A stretch of DNA of 7,992 nt from QHWK01 sp035315685 (GCA_035315685.1 DATFXR010000660.1:1-7992); one strand, 5' to 3'; counted from the stretch's first letter, positions 1-7,064 are shown. The notes: generated by a model from the letters alone, not told the origin. Translations and numbers: made by a program.

Positions 1-968
1 CGGCGAGCTTTCTGTCGGCCGAGTTCGCGACCGACAAGGGCGAGCCTTTGACGACCCCGAATGCCGTCTGTGTCTTCGAGCGAAGCCTCGGCGATCCGAT
101 CTGGCGCCATTATGAAGCCGTCAACCAGACCTACGAGGGCCGTGCGAACGTCGAGCTGGTCGTGCGGCTGGCAGCGGCCATTGGCAATTACGACTATCTC
201 TTCGACTGGATCTTCAACGATGCTGCCGAAATCGAAGTGCGCGTCGGCGCGACCGGCATCGACGCGCTCAAGGGAGTCGCCGCGCGCAAGATGAGCGATC
301 CGAGCGCAGCCGACGACACGCGTGTCGGTGCACTGGTGGCGCCGAATCTCGTCGCCGTCAACCACGATCACTACTTCAATTTCAGGCTCGATCTCGATAT
401 CGACGGCCCGAGCAACAGCGTGAACCTCGATTTGTACCGGCCCGCCCGGCTGCCGGCTGACTCCGCCCGACGCAGCCTCTACCTGGTTGAGCGGCGGCTC
501 GCCGAAACAGAGACCGCGGCGATGCTGGACACCCACGGCGATCCTGTCCGACTGCGCGTGCTCAACGAGCAGCGCACCAACAGCGTCGGCAACCCGGCGT
601 CGTACGAGGTGCTCGCGTTCACTCACGCCCGGTTGATGCTCGATCAGGACGACTGGCCGGCCAGGCGCGCCAGTTTCCTTCGCCATGACGTGTGGGTCAC
701 GCCCTATCAGCCCGAGGAACGCTACGCCGGCGGCGAATATATGCTCGGCAGCCGCGGCGACGATGGCCTGGCGGTCTGGACCGCGCGCGATCGGGCACTC
801 CGCAATCAGGACGTGGTGGTGTGGATCAATCTCGGGATGCACCATCTGACGCGCGCCGAGGATCTGCCGGTGACGCCGACGATGTGGCAGTCGTTCAGGC
901 TGCGGCCGCACAATTTCTTCGACCGGAACCCTGCCATCGACCTGCCCGCTGATACGGTCACGCGCTGA
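1..968 (+). CDS. Copper amine oxidase (primary-amine oxidase), C-terminal catalytic half, 5' truncated by window edge
   Basis: Copper/topaquinone amine oxidases deaminate primary amines to aldehydes, releasing ammonia and hydrogen peroxide. The reading frame is open from base 3 through a TTG at 48, so the gene begins outside the window; 321 residues are visible of a family that usually exceeds 600. Hallmarks seen: the cofactor motif IGNYDY, with the tyrosine that becomes topaquinone at 189-191; the copper-binding HxH in NHDHYF (His codons 363-365 and 369-371); and the third copper histidine in GMHHLTRAEDLP (843-845 likely). The family's C-terminal blocks WVTPYQPEERYAGGEY, GLAVWTARDR, DVVVWINLG and FFDRNPAIDLP are all present. 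The catalytic-base aspartate should lie upstream, out of view. One oddity is that the threonine usually three residues before the Asn-Tyr of the cofactor motif is alanine. Family assignment is very secure; the amine substrate cannot be told. Confidence 0.95.
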   Translation, partial: ASFLSAEFATDKGEPLTTPNAVCVFERSLGDPIWRHYEAVNQTYEGRANVELVVRLAAAIGNYDYLFDWIFNDAAEIEVRVGATGIDALKGVAARKMSDPSAADDTRVGALVAPNLVAVNHDHYFNFRLDLDIDGPSNSVNLDLYRPARLPADSARRSLYLVERRLAETETAAMLDTHGDPVRLRVLNEQRTNSVGNPASYEVLAFTHARLMLDQDDWPARRASFLRHDVWVTPYQPEERYAGGEYMLGSRGDDGLAVWTARDRALRNQDVVVWINLGMHHLTRAEDLPVTPTMWQSFRLRPHNFFDRNPAIDLPADTVTR

Positions 969-1085
969 GACCGTCGGACAAACGCCAGTTCAGAGATCGC
1001 AGAGTTCTCGTGCACATGTGAGAAATTCTGCGTGTTCTGCGGTTGCTTCCTCGTCGAAATCGTCCAACCATATCAGCAGATCGCT

Positions 1086-1091
1086 AGGAGG
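1086..1091 (+). promoter_or_regulatory. Shine-Dalgarno AGGAGG for the DsrE-like gene
   Basis: A full AGGAGG lies 5 bases before ATG 1097 and 8 bases before ATG 1100. The spacing fits either of the two consecutive ATG codons, and slightly favours the second. Confidence 0.75.
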
Positions 1092-1096
1092 CAGGG

Positions 1097-1819
1097 ATGA
1101 TGACGACACACGAAGCAAATCGACGGGGTTTTCTCGGGAGGCTCGTTGGCGCGGCAGTCGGCGTCACAGCGTTCGCGAGCGGCCGCGCGGATGCCCAGGC
1201 GCCTGGCGCGCCGGCCTCCGGGGCCGACGCGTGGATCAAGGAGGTGAAAGGCACGCATCGGTGCCTCTTCGACTTCCCGCAGCACAAAGGCGGCGCGCCG
1301 CTGCTGCACATCCTCAACTACCTGAACACCTACAACGAGGCCTACAAGTCGGCGCCGGGGTCCGTCGGAGCGGTCGGCACGTTCTACAGCATCGGCAACC
1401 AATCGAGCATCGCGCTCGGGTTCAACGACGCGATGTGGGCGAAGTACGGGCTGGGTGACTACCTCGGTCTGAAGGACAAGACTGGCAAGGCGTACACGCG
1501 GAACGTGTTTCACAAGATGACGGGCGACGACGCGCATATCGTGATTCAGGCGTTTCAGACGCCGAACATTCCGGAGCTCGTCGGCGCGGTGCCGGCAATC
1601 AGCATCGAGAACCTGCAGAAGATGGGGACCAAGTTCCTGCTCTGCGCCAACGCCCTCGGCGCCTGGTGCCTCGAACTCCAGGCTCGCGGTAAGGGCAAGA
1701 GTGACGAGATCGAAAAGGAGCTCCGCGCCAATCTGCTCCCCGGCGTGACGATCGTGCCGGCGATGGTCATCGCGATCGAGAAGGCCCAGGCGGTCGGGAT
1801 TCGATACAACCGGCAGTGA
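1097..1819 (+). CDS. Tat-exported DsrE-like (DsrE/DsrF/YchN fold) protein
   Basis: A 240-residue protein with a twin-arginine signal. RRGFLG at residues 9-14 is followed by a hydrophobic stretch to about 28 and an ADA-Q cleavage site near 33/34, so it should be exported folded across the inner membrane. The mature part has the look of the DsrE-like family: an early strand with TFYSIGNQSS (95-104), then KFLLCANALGAW (179-190) and LLPGVTIVPAMVIAIEKAQ (213-231), resembling the family's 'cysteine-containing strand, then LLPGV..VP.....L...Q' C-terminal half. Cysteines are at 56, 183 and 191. Cytoplasmic relatives act in sulfur relay or binding, but many members have no known role. It stands alone, 128 bases after the amine oxidase and followed by a hairpin. 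The start is set by a strong AGGAGG. Fold assignment is by motif memory and moderately sure; function is unknown. Confidence 0.72.
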   Translation: MMTTHEANRRGFLGRLVGAAVGVTAFASGRADAQAPGAPASGADAWIKEVKGTHRCLFDFPQHKGGAPLLHILNYLNTYNEAYKSAPGSVGAVGTFYSIGNQSSIALGFNDAMWAKYGLGDYLGLKDKTGKAYTRNVFHKMTGDDAHIVIQAFQTPNIPELVGAVPAISIENLQKMGTKFLLCANALGAWCLELQARGKGKSDEIEKELRANLLPGVTIVPAMVIAIEKAQAVGIRYNRQ

Positions 1820-1834
1820 CACAACCCACGAATG

Positions 1835-1859
1835 CAGGGGTCGCCCGAGCCGGCCCCTG
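1835..1859 (+). terminator. GC-rich hairpin after the DsrE-like gene, possible terminator
   Basis: A 9-bp stem (CAGGGGTCG against CGGCCCCTG, one G-T pair) with a 7-base loop starts 15 bases after the stop codon. No T-run follows, so it is not a classical intrinsic terminator; it could still help end transcription or protect a 3' end. Confidence 0.4.
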
Positions 1860-2036
1860 AGTCGTCTGCTCCCGTGAGCGCGTTAGCATCCCTGATAACT
1901 GGTTGATTGGTCGAGACATCTGACGCCATGGACAGTTCAGCGAGAAGTTAGCGTCAATCGATTTGCGCTGTCGACCTCGCCCGCTAGTTTTGCGTCATCA
2001 GCGGACGCATGAGCAACACGTGGGAGTCGCGTGGGC

Positions 2037-2043
2037 GGGGAGG
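2037..2043 (+). promoter_or_regulatory. Shine-Dalgarno GGGGAGG that points to a GTG start
   Basis: GGGGAGG lies 7 bases before GTG 2051, an ideal distance. It is only 1 base before ATG 2045 and downstream of ATG 2009, so it argues for the GTG as the real start of the heme/cupredoxin gene. Confidence 0.6.
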
Positions 2044-2050
2044 TATGGCG

Positions 2051-2986
2051 GTGAGCACGAGAGGCCGATCCGCAGTCGCGCTTTACGCATTCATTGCGAT
2101 GAGCGCTCTCGTCTTGTGGACGCCGTTCGTCGGGCATTCACAGACGCTGCCGGCGCCGGTCATCGACCGGGTTGGGTTTCCGGCCGGTTACAACAGCACC
2201 TACAGGCTGTTTTACGTATTCGACAACTCCCAGAACCGGCAGATCCGGGCAGTGTATGGCAACAGCATCGCCGCGTCGGTCGATCCGGCGCAGCCCTTCA
2301 ATTTCCCGTACGGCTCGATCATCCTCTTCGAGAGCTACACGGTGCAAGAGGATGCAAACGGCGAGCCGGTGCTCGACAAGAACAGTCGCTTCGTTCCCAA
2401 CGCGCTGACCACGATCTTCGTCATGCGAAAGGAGCGCGGCTTCGGAGTGGACTACAAGGAGCTGCGGAACGGGGAGTGGGAGTACGTCGCGTACCGGCCG
2501 GACGGAACGTATGCGACGCCGCCGTCGGGCAGCGGCAGTTGTGCCTTGTGTCACCTGACCGGCGGCAGCCTGACATTCACGCCGCAGTCGAGGAATATCG
2601 GCGCGCAATGGGACTACGTCTTTCGACCCGACCTGTACTTCAGCCGCGGCAGTGGCGCCGTTCCGGACGGGGTCATGCAACATTACGTGTTCGTGCCGTC
2701 GACGATTCATGCGCGTCCAGGACAAAGCCTGACGATCTACAACTCGGATCAGCTGCTCCACCACATCGTCGCCGACGACAACAGCTTCGACACCGGTGTC
2801 ATGGCGCCCGGGGCCAGTTTCTCGCTGACCGCGGGAGACGTTGGAAAAGTCACACCGTTTCACTGCGTCATTCACTCGCGCATGAAGGGCCAGGTGATCG
2901 CCGATCAGACGACCGAGCACCGGGAGCTGCCAGTCCAGCCGCAGCGCGTGCTGCCCATCTTGCCGCCGAAACGCGGATCGCATTGA
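2051..2986 (+). CDS. Secreted cytochrome P460/c'-beta-like heme domain fused to a type 1 copper cupredoxin domain
   Basis: 311 residues from GTG 2051, chosen for its GGGGAGG; ATG 2009 would add 14 residues. An N-terminal signal peptide (about 1-31) indicates export. Residues about 35-195 resemble the cytochrome P460 family: GFPAGYNSTYRLFYV near the start, YGSIILFESY at 87-96, ALTTIFVMRKERGFGVDY, NGEWEYVAYRPDG, one c-heme site CALCH (164-168; 2540-2554) and DYVFRPDLY afterwards. Residues about 205-285 are a cupredoxin: the NSDQLLH strand supplies His237, and FHCVIHSRMKG supplies Cys272, His275 and Met278, a complete type 1 copper set. P460 enzymes oxidise hydroxylamine and related c'-beta proteins bind NO; cupredoxins carry electrons. 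The position of the P460 crosslinking lysine appears to be Phe93, so hydroxylamine oxidation is doubtful. Both domains are clear; the function of the fusion is inference. Confidence 0.85.
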   Translation: MSTRGRSAVALYAFIAMSALVLWTPFVGHSQTLPAPVIDRVGFPAGYNSTYRLFYVFDNSQNRQIRAVYGNSIAASVDPAQPFNFPYGSIILFESYTVQEDANGEPVLDKNSRFVPNALTTIFVMRKERGFGVDYKELRNGEWEYVAYRPDGTYATPPSGSGSCALCHLTGGSLTFTPQSRNIGAQWDYVFRPDLYFSRGSGAVPDGVMQHYVFVPSTIHARPGQSLTIYNSDQLLHHIVADDNSFDTGVMAPGASFSLTAGDVGKVTPFHCVIHSRMKGQVIADQTTEHRELPVQPQRVLPILPPKRGSH

Positions 2987-3005
2987 TCCCACGTTGCGGT
3001 GGTGT

Positions 3006-3014
3006 AGGGGGAGG
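3006..3014 (+). promoter_or_regulatory. Shine-Dalgarno AGGGGGAGG that points to GTG 3020
   Basis: A long purine-rich Shine-Dalgarno ends 5 bases before GTG 3020. The longer reading of this gene would begin at GTG 3014, inside the motif, which is implausible, so 3020 is preferred. Confidence 0.65.
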
Positions 3015-3019
3015 TGCGC

Positions 3020-3796
3020 GTGACGCGAACCGTGTCAATTCCTGGGGTGGTTGCGTTCGCGCTGATGGTTTCTGCACAGGCGAACGCCCAGGAGATCCGT
3101 GGATGGTCTGAGCGGGCGTTCATCACAATCGACGTGCCGTTTCAGGTGCTCCACGACGGGTTCTCAGAAGCGCTGAACTTCGCCGACACGATCAGACCAA
3201 CCGAAACGGCGCAGTTCGCGGCCGACTACGGATCCACGCGTGGTCCACTCATCGATCTCGGAGCCGGATACCGAGTCTTCGGCCGACTGGGCATCGGGGT
3301 GACGGTGTCGCTCTTGCGCCGGGCCCACACCGGACTCTTCGACCTGACCGTTCCGAGCCCGATTGCTGGAAACCGGCCGCTCAATCTGAACGGGTCGGTC
3401 GCTGCCCTCGATCGCAGAGACGTCGGCGTTCACGTTCAGGCGCTTTATGCCGTTCCGATCGGCAGGCAGTCGCGGCTGATGCTGTCCGCCGGACCGTCGA
3501 TCTTCGACACGAGGCAGGATCTCGTGAGGTCGATCGAATTCGACATCCTGCCCGGCCTGACGACCGTGAAATTCGACCAGACGCTCGTGACGAGCGCGAC
3601 CAACACCGCTGTCGGATTGAATGTCGGAGCGGATCTGACCTGGAACGTGGCGCGACATTTCGGCCTGGGCGCCCTGTCGCGCTATTCGAGAGCCAACGTC
3701 ACCCTCGACCCGGGTTCGGCCTCGGGCGTGAACCGCAGCGTTACGGTCCATGCTGGAGGGTTGCAGCTCGGCGGCGGGATTCGAATCCGATTCTGA
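3020..3796 (+). CDS. Small outer-membrane beta-barrel protein, function unknown
   Basis: 258 residues from GTG 3020. A signal peptide with a hydrophobic core (PGVVAFALMVSA) ends in ANA-QE at about 23/24. The mature chain alternates polar and hydrophobic residues in strands separated by turns, for example LIDLGAGYRVFGRLGIGVTVSLLRR, DVGVHVQALYAVPIG, SRLMLSAGPSIFD, TAVGLNVGADLTWNV and AGGLQLGGGIRIRF. It ends in phenylalanine, the usual last residue of BAM-inserted barrels. Size suits an 8- to 10-strand OmpA/OmpW-like barrel, but no named family is recognised. It follows the heme/cupredoxin gene by 33 bases with no terminator seen, so the two are probably co-transcribed. It might be a small porin or a structural protein; the sequence does not decide. 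Confidence 0.75.
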   Translation: MTRTVSIPGVVAFALMVSAQANAQEIRGWSERAFITIDVPFQVLHDGFSEALNFADTIRPTETAQFAADYGSTRGPLIDLGAGYRVFGRLGIGVTVSLLRRAHTGLFDLTVPSPIAGNRPLNLNGSVAALDRRDVGVHVQALYAVPIGRQSRLMLSAGPSIFDTRQDLVRSIEFDILPGLTTVKFDQTLVTSATNTAVGLNVGADLTWNVARHFGLGALSRYSRANVTLDPGSASGVNRSVTVHAGGLQLGGGIRIRF

Positions 3797-3900
3797 CGCT
3801 CCGATGGTGCGCAACGATATGATCGCGCGCGGCGCGGTCGTGCCGGGATTCATCGACGCGACACCGTCTCGAGACCAGCACCGTTCAGTGACGCGTCCGC

Positions 3901-5949
3901 TCAACGGCTCGCAGGCTCTGCGACGAAGAGTTCCGACAGGACGCGGCGATAGTTGAAGACGACGGTGCGGGTGTCCTGCGACAGCATGACCTTGGTGATC
4001 GCGTTGACCCCGAGGGTGTCCGCCGGCCGCAACTCGTGCTGCGGTTCGAGTCGTCCATCGGCAAGATTGAGCCGCGAGACGCGGGTCGGGATCTGGGTGT
4101 ACGCGCCGATATGCTGGACGTAGAGCCAGTCTCCCGGCGCCCAGAGCAGCGGCGCCAGCGGTGCTGACGTCGGAATTTCGTGTACGGCGCCACTGCCCTC
4201 GGCGGTCGGATACACCTCGAGTGTCCCCTTCCCGGGCAGCACCGCAACTCGATCGCCGCTGGGAGAAATGGCCACGTTGCGCACGACGATCGGCGGCGTG
4301 ATCGGGAACGGCTGTCCGTCGAGCGGCTGCACGTACAAGCGGAGGGGGCGGTTCGCTTCGTTGGCCAGCGCCAGCAGTCGCTTCCCGTCGGGAAAATAGC
4401 GTGCCCATTGATACTCGAGTCCTGTCGCCGGCAAATCGACAACCGATCCGGCGGCGCCGTCGGCCAGCGGCACCAGATGAAGTTGCGCGCGCCGTTCGAC
4501 GCCGAGGGTAAGCGCGAACCGGACGTCGGGCGACAGCGCCATCGCGCGGCCCTCGGCAAGACGCACCGTCGACTGCGTGTCGCGGTGATAGAGATAGATC
4601 ATGTAGCGCGCGCCTGCCGCGACGCCGCTCTCGTCGAAGAGGATCACCCGACCATCGGCAGAGACGTCGGCAACGCGCGACCAGTCGAGCCACGAGAGAT
4701 TCTGCGGTCGCGAGTCATCATTGGTGACGGTTGCCATCTCCAGCTGCTCGGTTTCGCGCGTGATCAACGCCCGACCATCGGCCGTGATGTCTCGCAGCGT
4801 CATGGTGCCCGCAATCTGAGTGATCGAGCGGACATCTCCCGCCGGCGTCGCTGCCCACAACGATTTGGGCTCGCCGTCGCGCGACGCAGTGAACCAGACC
4901 TCGTTCGACGCCGGATGCCACGCGATCCCGCCGGCGTTGGCCCATTCGGGGGTCAGCGAGCGCACCGGCCGGCCGGGGTCGATGAGCCGGACGGTGCCGC
5001 GATTGTCGTGCCTCACGGGATGCTCGATGAACGCGAGGCGATCGTCATGCGGGGCGATGCGCACGCTGCTGATCCAGCCGGCCGTCTTGTACAGAACGTG
5101 GCCAACCGGGAACTCCAGCTGGTTCACGCCGTCGATCGCGCGGACCACCGCCAGCCCGCCATCCGCCGCCCAGTCTGCGCTCATGATGTTGCGATCAATC
5201 GTCAGCGGCGAGCCGCCGTTCATCGCGACGCGCCCGAGGGCGCCGCCATTGATGGGCGAGTTGCCGTCGGACGACAACAGCGCCAGCTCGCCGGACCGCG
5301 AGACCGAGACCAGCCGCAGATCCGTGATGCCGAGATTTCGCGACTCGGGGCTGTAGGGATTGGTCAGAAACAGCTGACGCGGCCCGTTGTCCCACGCCGC
5401 TGAATAGAGAATCGCGTGGCCGTCGGGTGCGAAGCGGGCGCCGGAGACCTGGCCGTGCCGGTACGTGACCTGCCGAAACTCGAACCCCGCCACGCGAGGC
5501 CGCCGAAACGCCATCGCCGTTGCCGACACGACGATCGCCCCGATCGCAAGTCCGCCGGCGATCAACAGTGCCGTTCGACGCCTGCCAGGCGCCTGCGCCG
5601 CCGCAGCGACGCTCGGCGTTGCGGACTCCGCGATCTCGACCGGCGCGATGAATCGGTAGCCCGTCCGAGCGAGCGTTTCGATGTACCGGGGATGCTCAGG
5701 CGAATCGCCGAGCGTCAGCCGCAGACGGTTCGCTGCGGTGTTGAGACCGCTTTCCGCTTCCACGTACACGCCGGCCGGCCACAGCCGCCGTTGCAGCTCC
5801 TCGCGCGTGACGACGTCTCCCGGTCGTTCCAGCAGCGCCTGCAGCAGGCGGAACGCCTTGCCCTGCAATCTCACCCTGATGCCGTGCTTTCGAAGCTCGC
5901 CACTCCGTAGATCGAGCTCGAACACGCCGAAGCGGGCTACCTTCGCCAC
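3901..5949 (-). CDS. Membrane-anchored winged-helix transcriptional regulator with C-terminal PD40/TolB-like beta-propeller
   Basis: 682 residues from GTG 5949, which has GGAGG 8 bases upstream; the frame also allows GTG 5982 (+11 residues). Residues about 7-104 form an OmpR/CadC-type winged helix: FGVFELDLRSGEL, then LQGKAFRLLQALLERPGDVVTREEL, VYVEAESGLNTAANRLRLTLGD and YIETLARTGYRFIAPV. A single membrane segment lies at about 126-148 after RRR, placing the DNA-binding part in the cytoplasm and the rest in the periplasm. The rest is a run of PD40/WD40-like blades with signatures such as ARFAPDGHAILYSA, GGIAWHPASNEVWFTASRDG, ADVSADGRVILFDESG, ARYFPDGKRLLALANE and VAISPSGDRVAVLPG. This is a one-component sensor layout resembling CadC, with the propeller probably the sensing or protein-binding part. 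Signal and target genes are unknown. It converges on the barrel gene and lies downstream of the Crp-like gene on the same strand. Confidence 0.9.
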   Translation of the reverse strand: MAKVARFGVFELDLRSGELRKHGIRVRLQGKAFRLLQALLERPGDVVTREELQRRLWPAGVYVEAESGLNTAANRLRLTLGDSPEHPRYIETLARTGYRFIAPVEIAESATPSVAAAAQAPGRRRTALLIAGGLAIGAIVVSATAMAFRRPRVAGFEFRQVTYRHGQVSGARFAPDGHAILYSAAWDNGPRQLFLTNPYSPESRNLGITDLRLVSVSRSGELALLSSDGNSPINGGALGRVAMNGGSPLTIDRNIMSADWAADGGLAVVRAIDGVNQLEFPVGHVLYKTAGWISSVRIAPHDDRLAFIEHPVRHDNRGTVRLIDPGRPVRSLTPEWANAGGIAWHPASNEVWFTASRDGEPKSLWAATPAGDVRSITQIAGTMTLRDITADGRALITRETEQLEMATVTNDDSRPQNLSWLDWSRVADVSADGRVILFDESGVAAGARYMIYLYHRDTQSTVRLAEGRAMALSPDVRFALTLGVERRAQLHLVPLADGAAGSVVDLPATGLEYQWARYFPDGKRLLALANEANRPLRLYVQPLDGQPFPITPPIVVRNVAISPSGDRVAVLPGKGTLEVYPTAEGSGAVHEIPTSAPLAPLLWAPGDWLYVQHIGAYTQIPTRVSRLNLADGRLEPQHELRPADTLGVNAITKVMLSQDTRTVVFNYRRVLSELFVAEPASR

Positions 5950-5957
5950 GGTTCGTA

Positions 5958-5962
5958 CCTCC
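5958..5962 (-). promoter_or_regulatory. Shine-Dalgarno GGAGG for the winged-helix/propeller gene
   Basis: Read on the minus strand, GGAGG lies 8 bases before GTG 5949. It sits inside the extra codons of the longer reading from 5982 and so favours the shorter protein. Confidence 0.55.
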
Positions 5963-6227
5963 GCGCCGGGTACGCCTATCACCGAGCGCGTTGGTTTTCA
6001 ATCAAATCGTGGTCGCATTCGATCACGGCGGCCCGGGTGCCAGGCTTCGTGTGATCTGTCGAATTCGCGAACCGGTCCGCCCGCAGCTGCGCTCTCGACA
6101 CTCAGCAGGGGCGCCGAGTCGTCACCCTGACGCCTGGCGCACATGATCCTGCCGCGCCGGCCTTCGGACGTTGACCTTTTCTGAGCGAGCCTGTCGCGGT
6201 TCCTGGCTGTTGCTGCCTGCCGGCATC

Positions 6228-6968
6228 TCATACGACCTGCGCGAGGTCCCGCCCACGCGATGCCGCTCTCTCGATCTCCAGATACCGTTGAAACGGGGAG
6301 TCGTTCAGCGTCATTGATTCGCCGTCGTGGCGTACCCAGTTCGCTTTCTGGAACTGCAGGAGGATCCTGGTCACCGTCTCCCGCGAGCAGCCGGTCATGT
6401 CTGCGAGCTCCTGATGCGGCGGCCGCGGAGAAATGACCATTGCGCCGTTGACCCGCCGTCCGGTCCGGACGGCGAGCCGCGCCAGGCACCAGGCGACGCG
6501 TTCGGCGGAGTCGTAGGTGTAAATCGCCCGCAGTTGCTCAGTCGCGCGCCGCAGCATTGCCGTCACATGGACGACAAGCTTGTCCTCGAACGCGCGGTTG
6601 TTGCGCAGCGCTTGGAAGGCCGCGTTCGGCAGCCGGAGCAGCTGACATTCCTCCAATGCGACCAGCCCCGCGCTGCGCGGCGAGTTGTCGAGCAGCGACA
6701 GCTCACCAACCAGCTCGTGCGCTTCGACAGTCCCCAGGATGACTTCGGATGTCTTGCCGCCACTCAGTACCACCTTCGCGCGACCAGACGTGATGACATA
6801 GCAGCAATCGGCGGGACTGCCTTCGTCGAAGATGGTCGCGCCCTTCTGTTTGGTGAAAGCGCGAGTGCTCTTCGCCGCGATTCGAAGGTCTGCCGCCGGC
6901 AGGCTCGCGAACAGCGGCACCCGCCGCAGGAGTTCGACGACGACGTCCTCGCTCATGACCGGCCGCAC
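6228..6968 (-). CDS. Crp/Fnr-family transcriptional regulator
   Basis: 246 residues. An N-terminal cyclic-nucleotide-binding beta-roll spans about 15-130, beginning LLRRVPLFASLPAADL and including FDEGSPADCCYVITSGRAKV. Its phosphate-binding cassette VGELSLLDNSPRSA (87-100) keeps the Gly-Glu-Leu and Arg-Ser-Ala that contact cAMP in CRP. A dimerisation helix follows (about 130-155), then a winged helix-turn-helix with HQELADMTGCSRETVTRIL (185-203). The recognition helix matches E. coli CRP in GCSRETV-RIL, including the equivalents of CRP Arg180, Glu181 and Arg185 (here 196, 197, 201). No N-terminal cysteine cluster is seen, so an oxygen-sensing FNR iron-sulfur type is unlikely. GTG 6968 has GGTGA 6 bases upstream; ATG 6956 is an alternative giving the more typical start MSEDVV. 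The ligand is probably a cyclic nucleotide, but this is not proven. Confidence 0.93.
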   Translation of the reverse strand: MRPVMSEDVVVELLRRVPLFASLPAADLRIAAKSTRAFTKQKGATIFDEGSPADCCYVITSGRAKVVLSGGKTSEVILGTVEAHELVGELSLLDNSPRSAGLVALEECQLLRLPNAAFQALRNNRAFEDKLVVHVTAMLRRATEQLRAIYTYDSAERVAWCLARLAVRTGRRVNGAMVISPRPPHQELADMTGCSRETVTRILLQFQKANWVRHDGESMTLNDSPFQRYLEIERAASRGRDLAQVV

Positions 6969-7038
6969 AGTTTTTCACCGGATGCGTCGTGATATCGCTG
7001 AGGTCGGTCAGCATAACGCACCCGGGCGGCGCGCACTA

Positions 7039-7064
7039 GCAGGATGCTGAACAACGCATCCTGC
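7039..7064. repeat. Perfect inverted repeat (9-bp stem, 8-base loop), first part of a palindromic element
   Basis: GCAGGATGC and GCATCCTGC are exact reverse complements around the loop TGAACAAC. It lies about 70 bases upstream of the Crp-like start and directly beside a second, longer hairpin. It may be part of a REP-like or MITE-like intergenic repeat, an RNA-stabilising hairpin, or a binding site. Confidence 0.7.

Noticed and set aside
1073..1822. 249-residue minus-strand frame opposite the DsrE-like gene
   Set aside because: The plus-strand gene has a Tat signal, family motifs and a perfect Shine-Dalgarno; the reverse frame has none.
1963..1990. Possible promoter TTGCGC with TAGTTT upstream of the heme/cupredoxin gene
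   Set aside because: Only about half the positions match consensus in each box, so it is not distinguishable from chance.
1963..3111. 382-residue plus-strand frame overlapping the heme/cupredoxin gene
   Set aside because: Out of frame with the clear CxxCH and cupredoxin motifs; low-complexity Arg-rich translation.
3866..3875. Perfect palindrome GTCTCGAGAC between the convergent genes
   Set aside because: Only 10 bases with no loop or T-run, so it is not a credible terminator and could be chance.
3164..4693. 509-residue open frame on the minus strand across the barrel gene and part of the propeller gene
   Set aside because: It overlaps two well-supported genes, is Arg- and Ser-rich with no recognisable domain, and is expected by chance in GC-rich DNA.
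4180..5403. 407-residue plus-strand frame antisense to the propeller gene
   Set aside because: Composition is a typical antisense shadow (Arg, His and Gln rich), with no domain and no ribosome site.
6051..6066. TGTGA half-site upstream of the winged-helix gene as a Crp operator
   Set aside because: The second half (GAATT) does not resemble TCACA; a single half-site is expected by chance.
5998..6489. 163-residue minus-strand frame overlapping the end of the Crp-like gene and the gap after it
   Set aside because: It overlaps the Crp-like helix-turn-helix in another frame and lacks recognisable features; the 5950-6227 gap shows no convincing gene or terminator.
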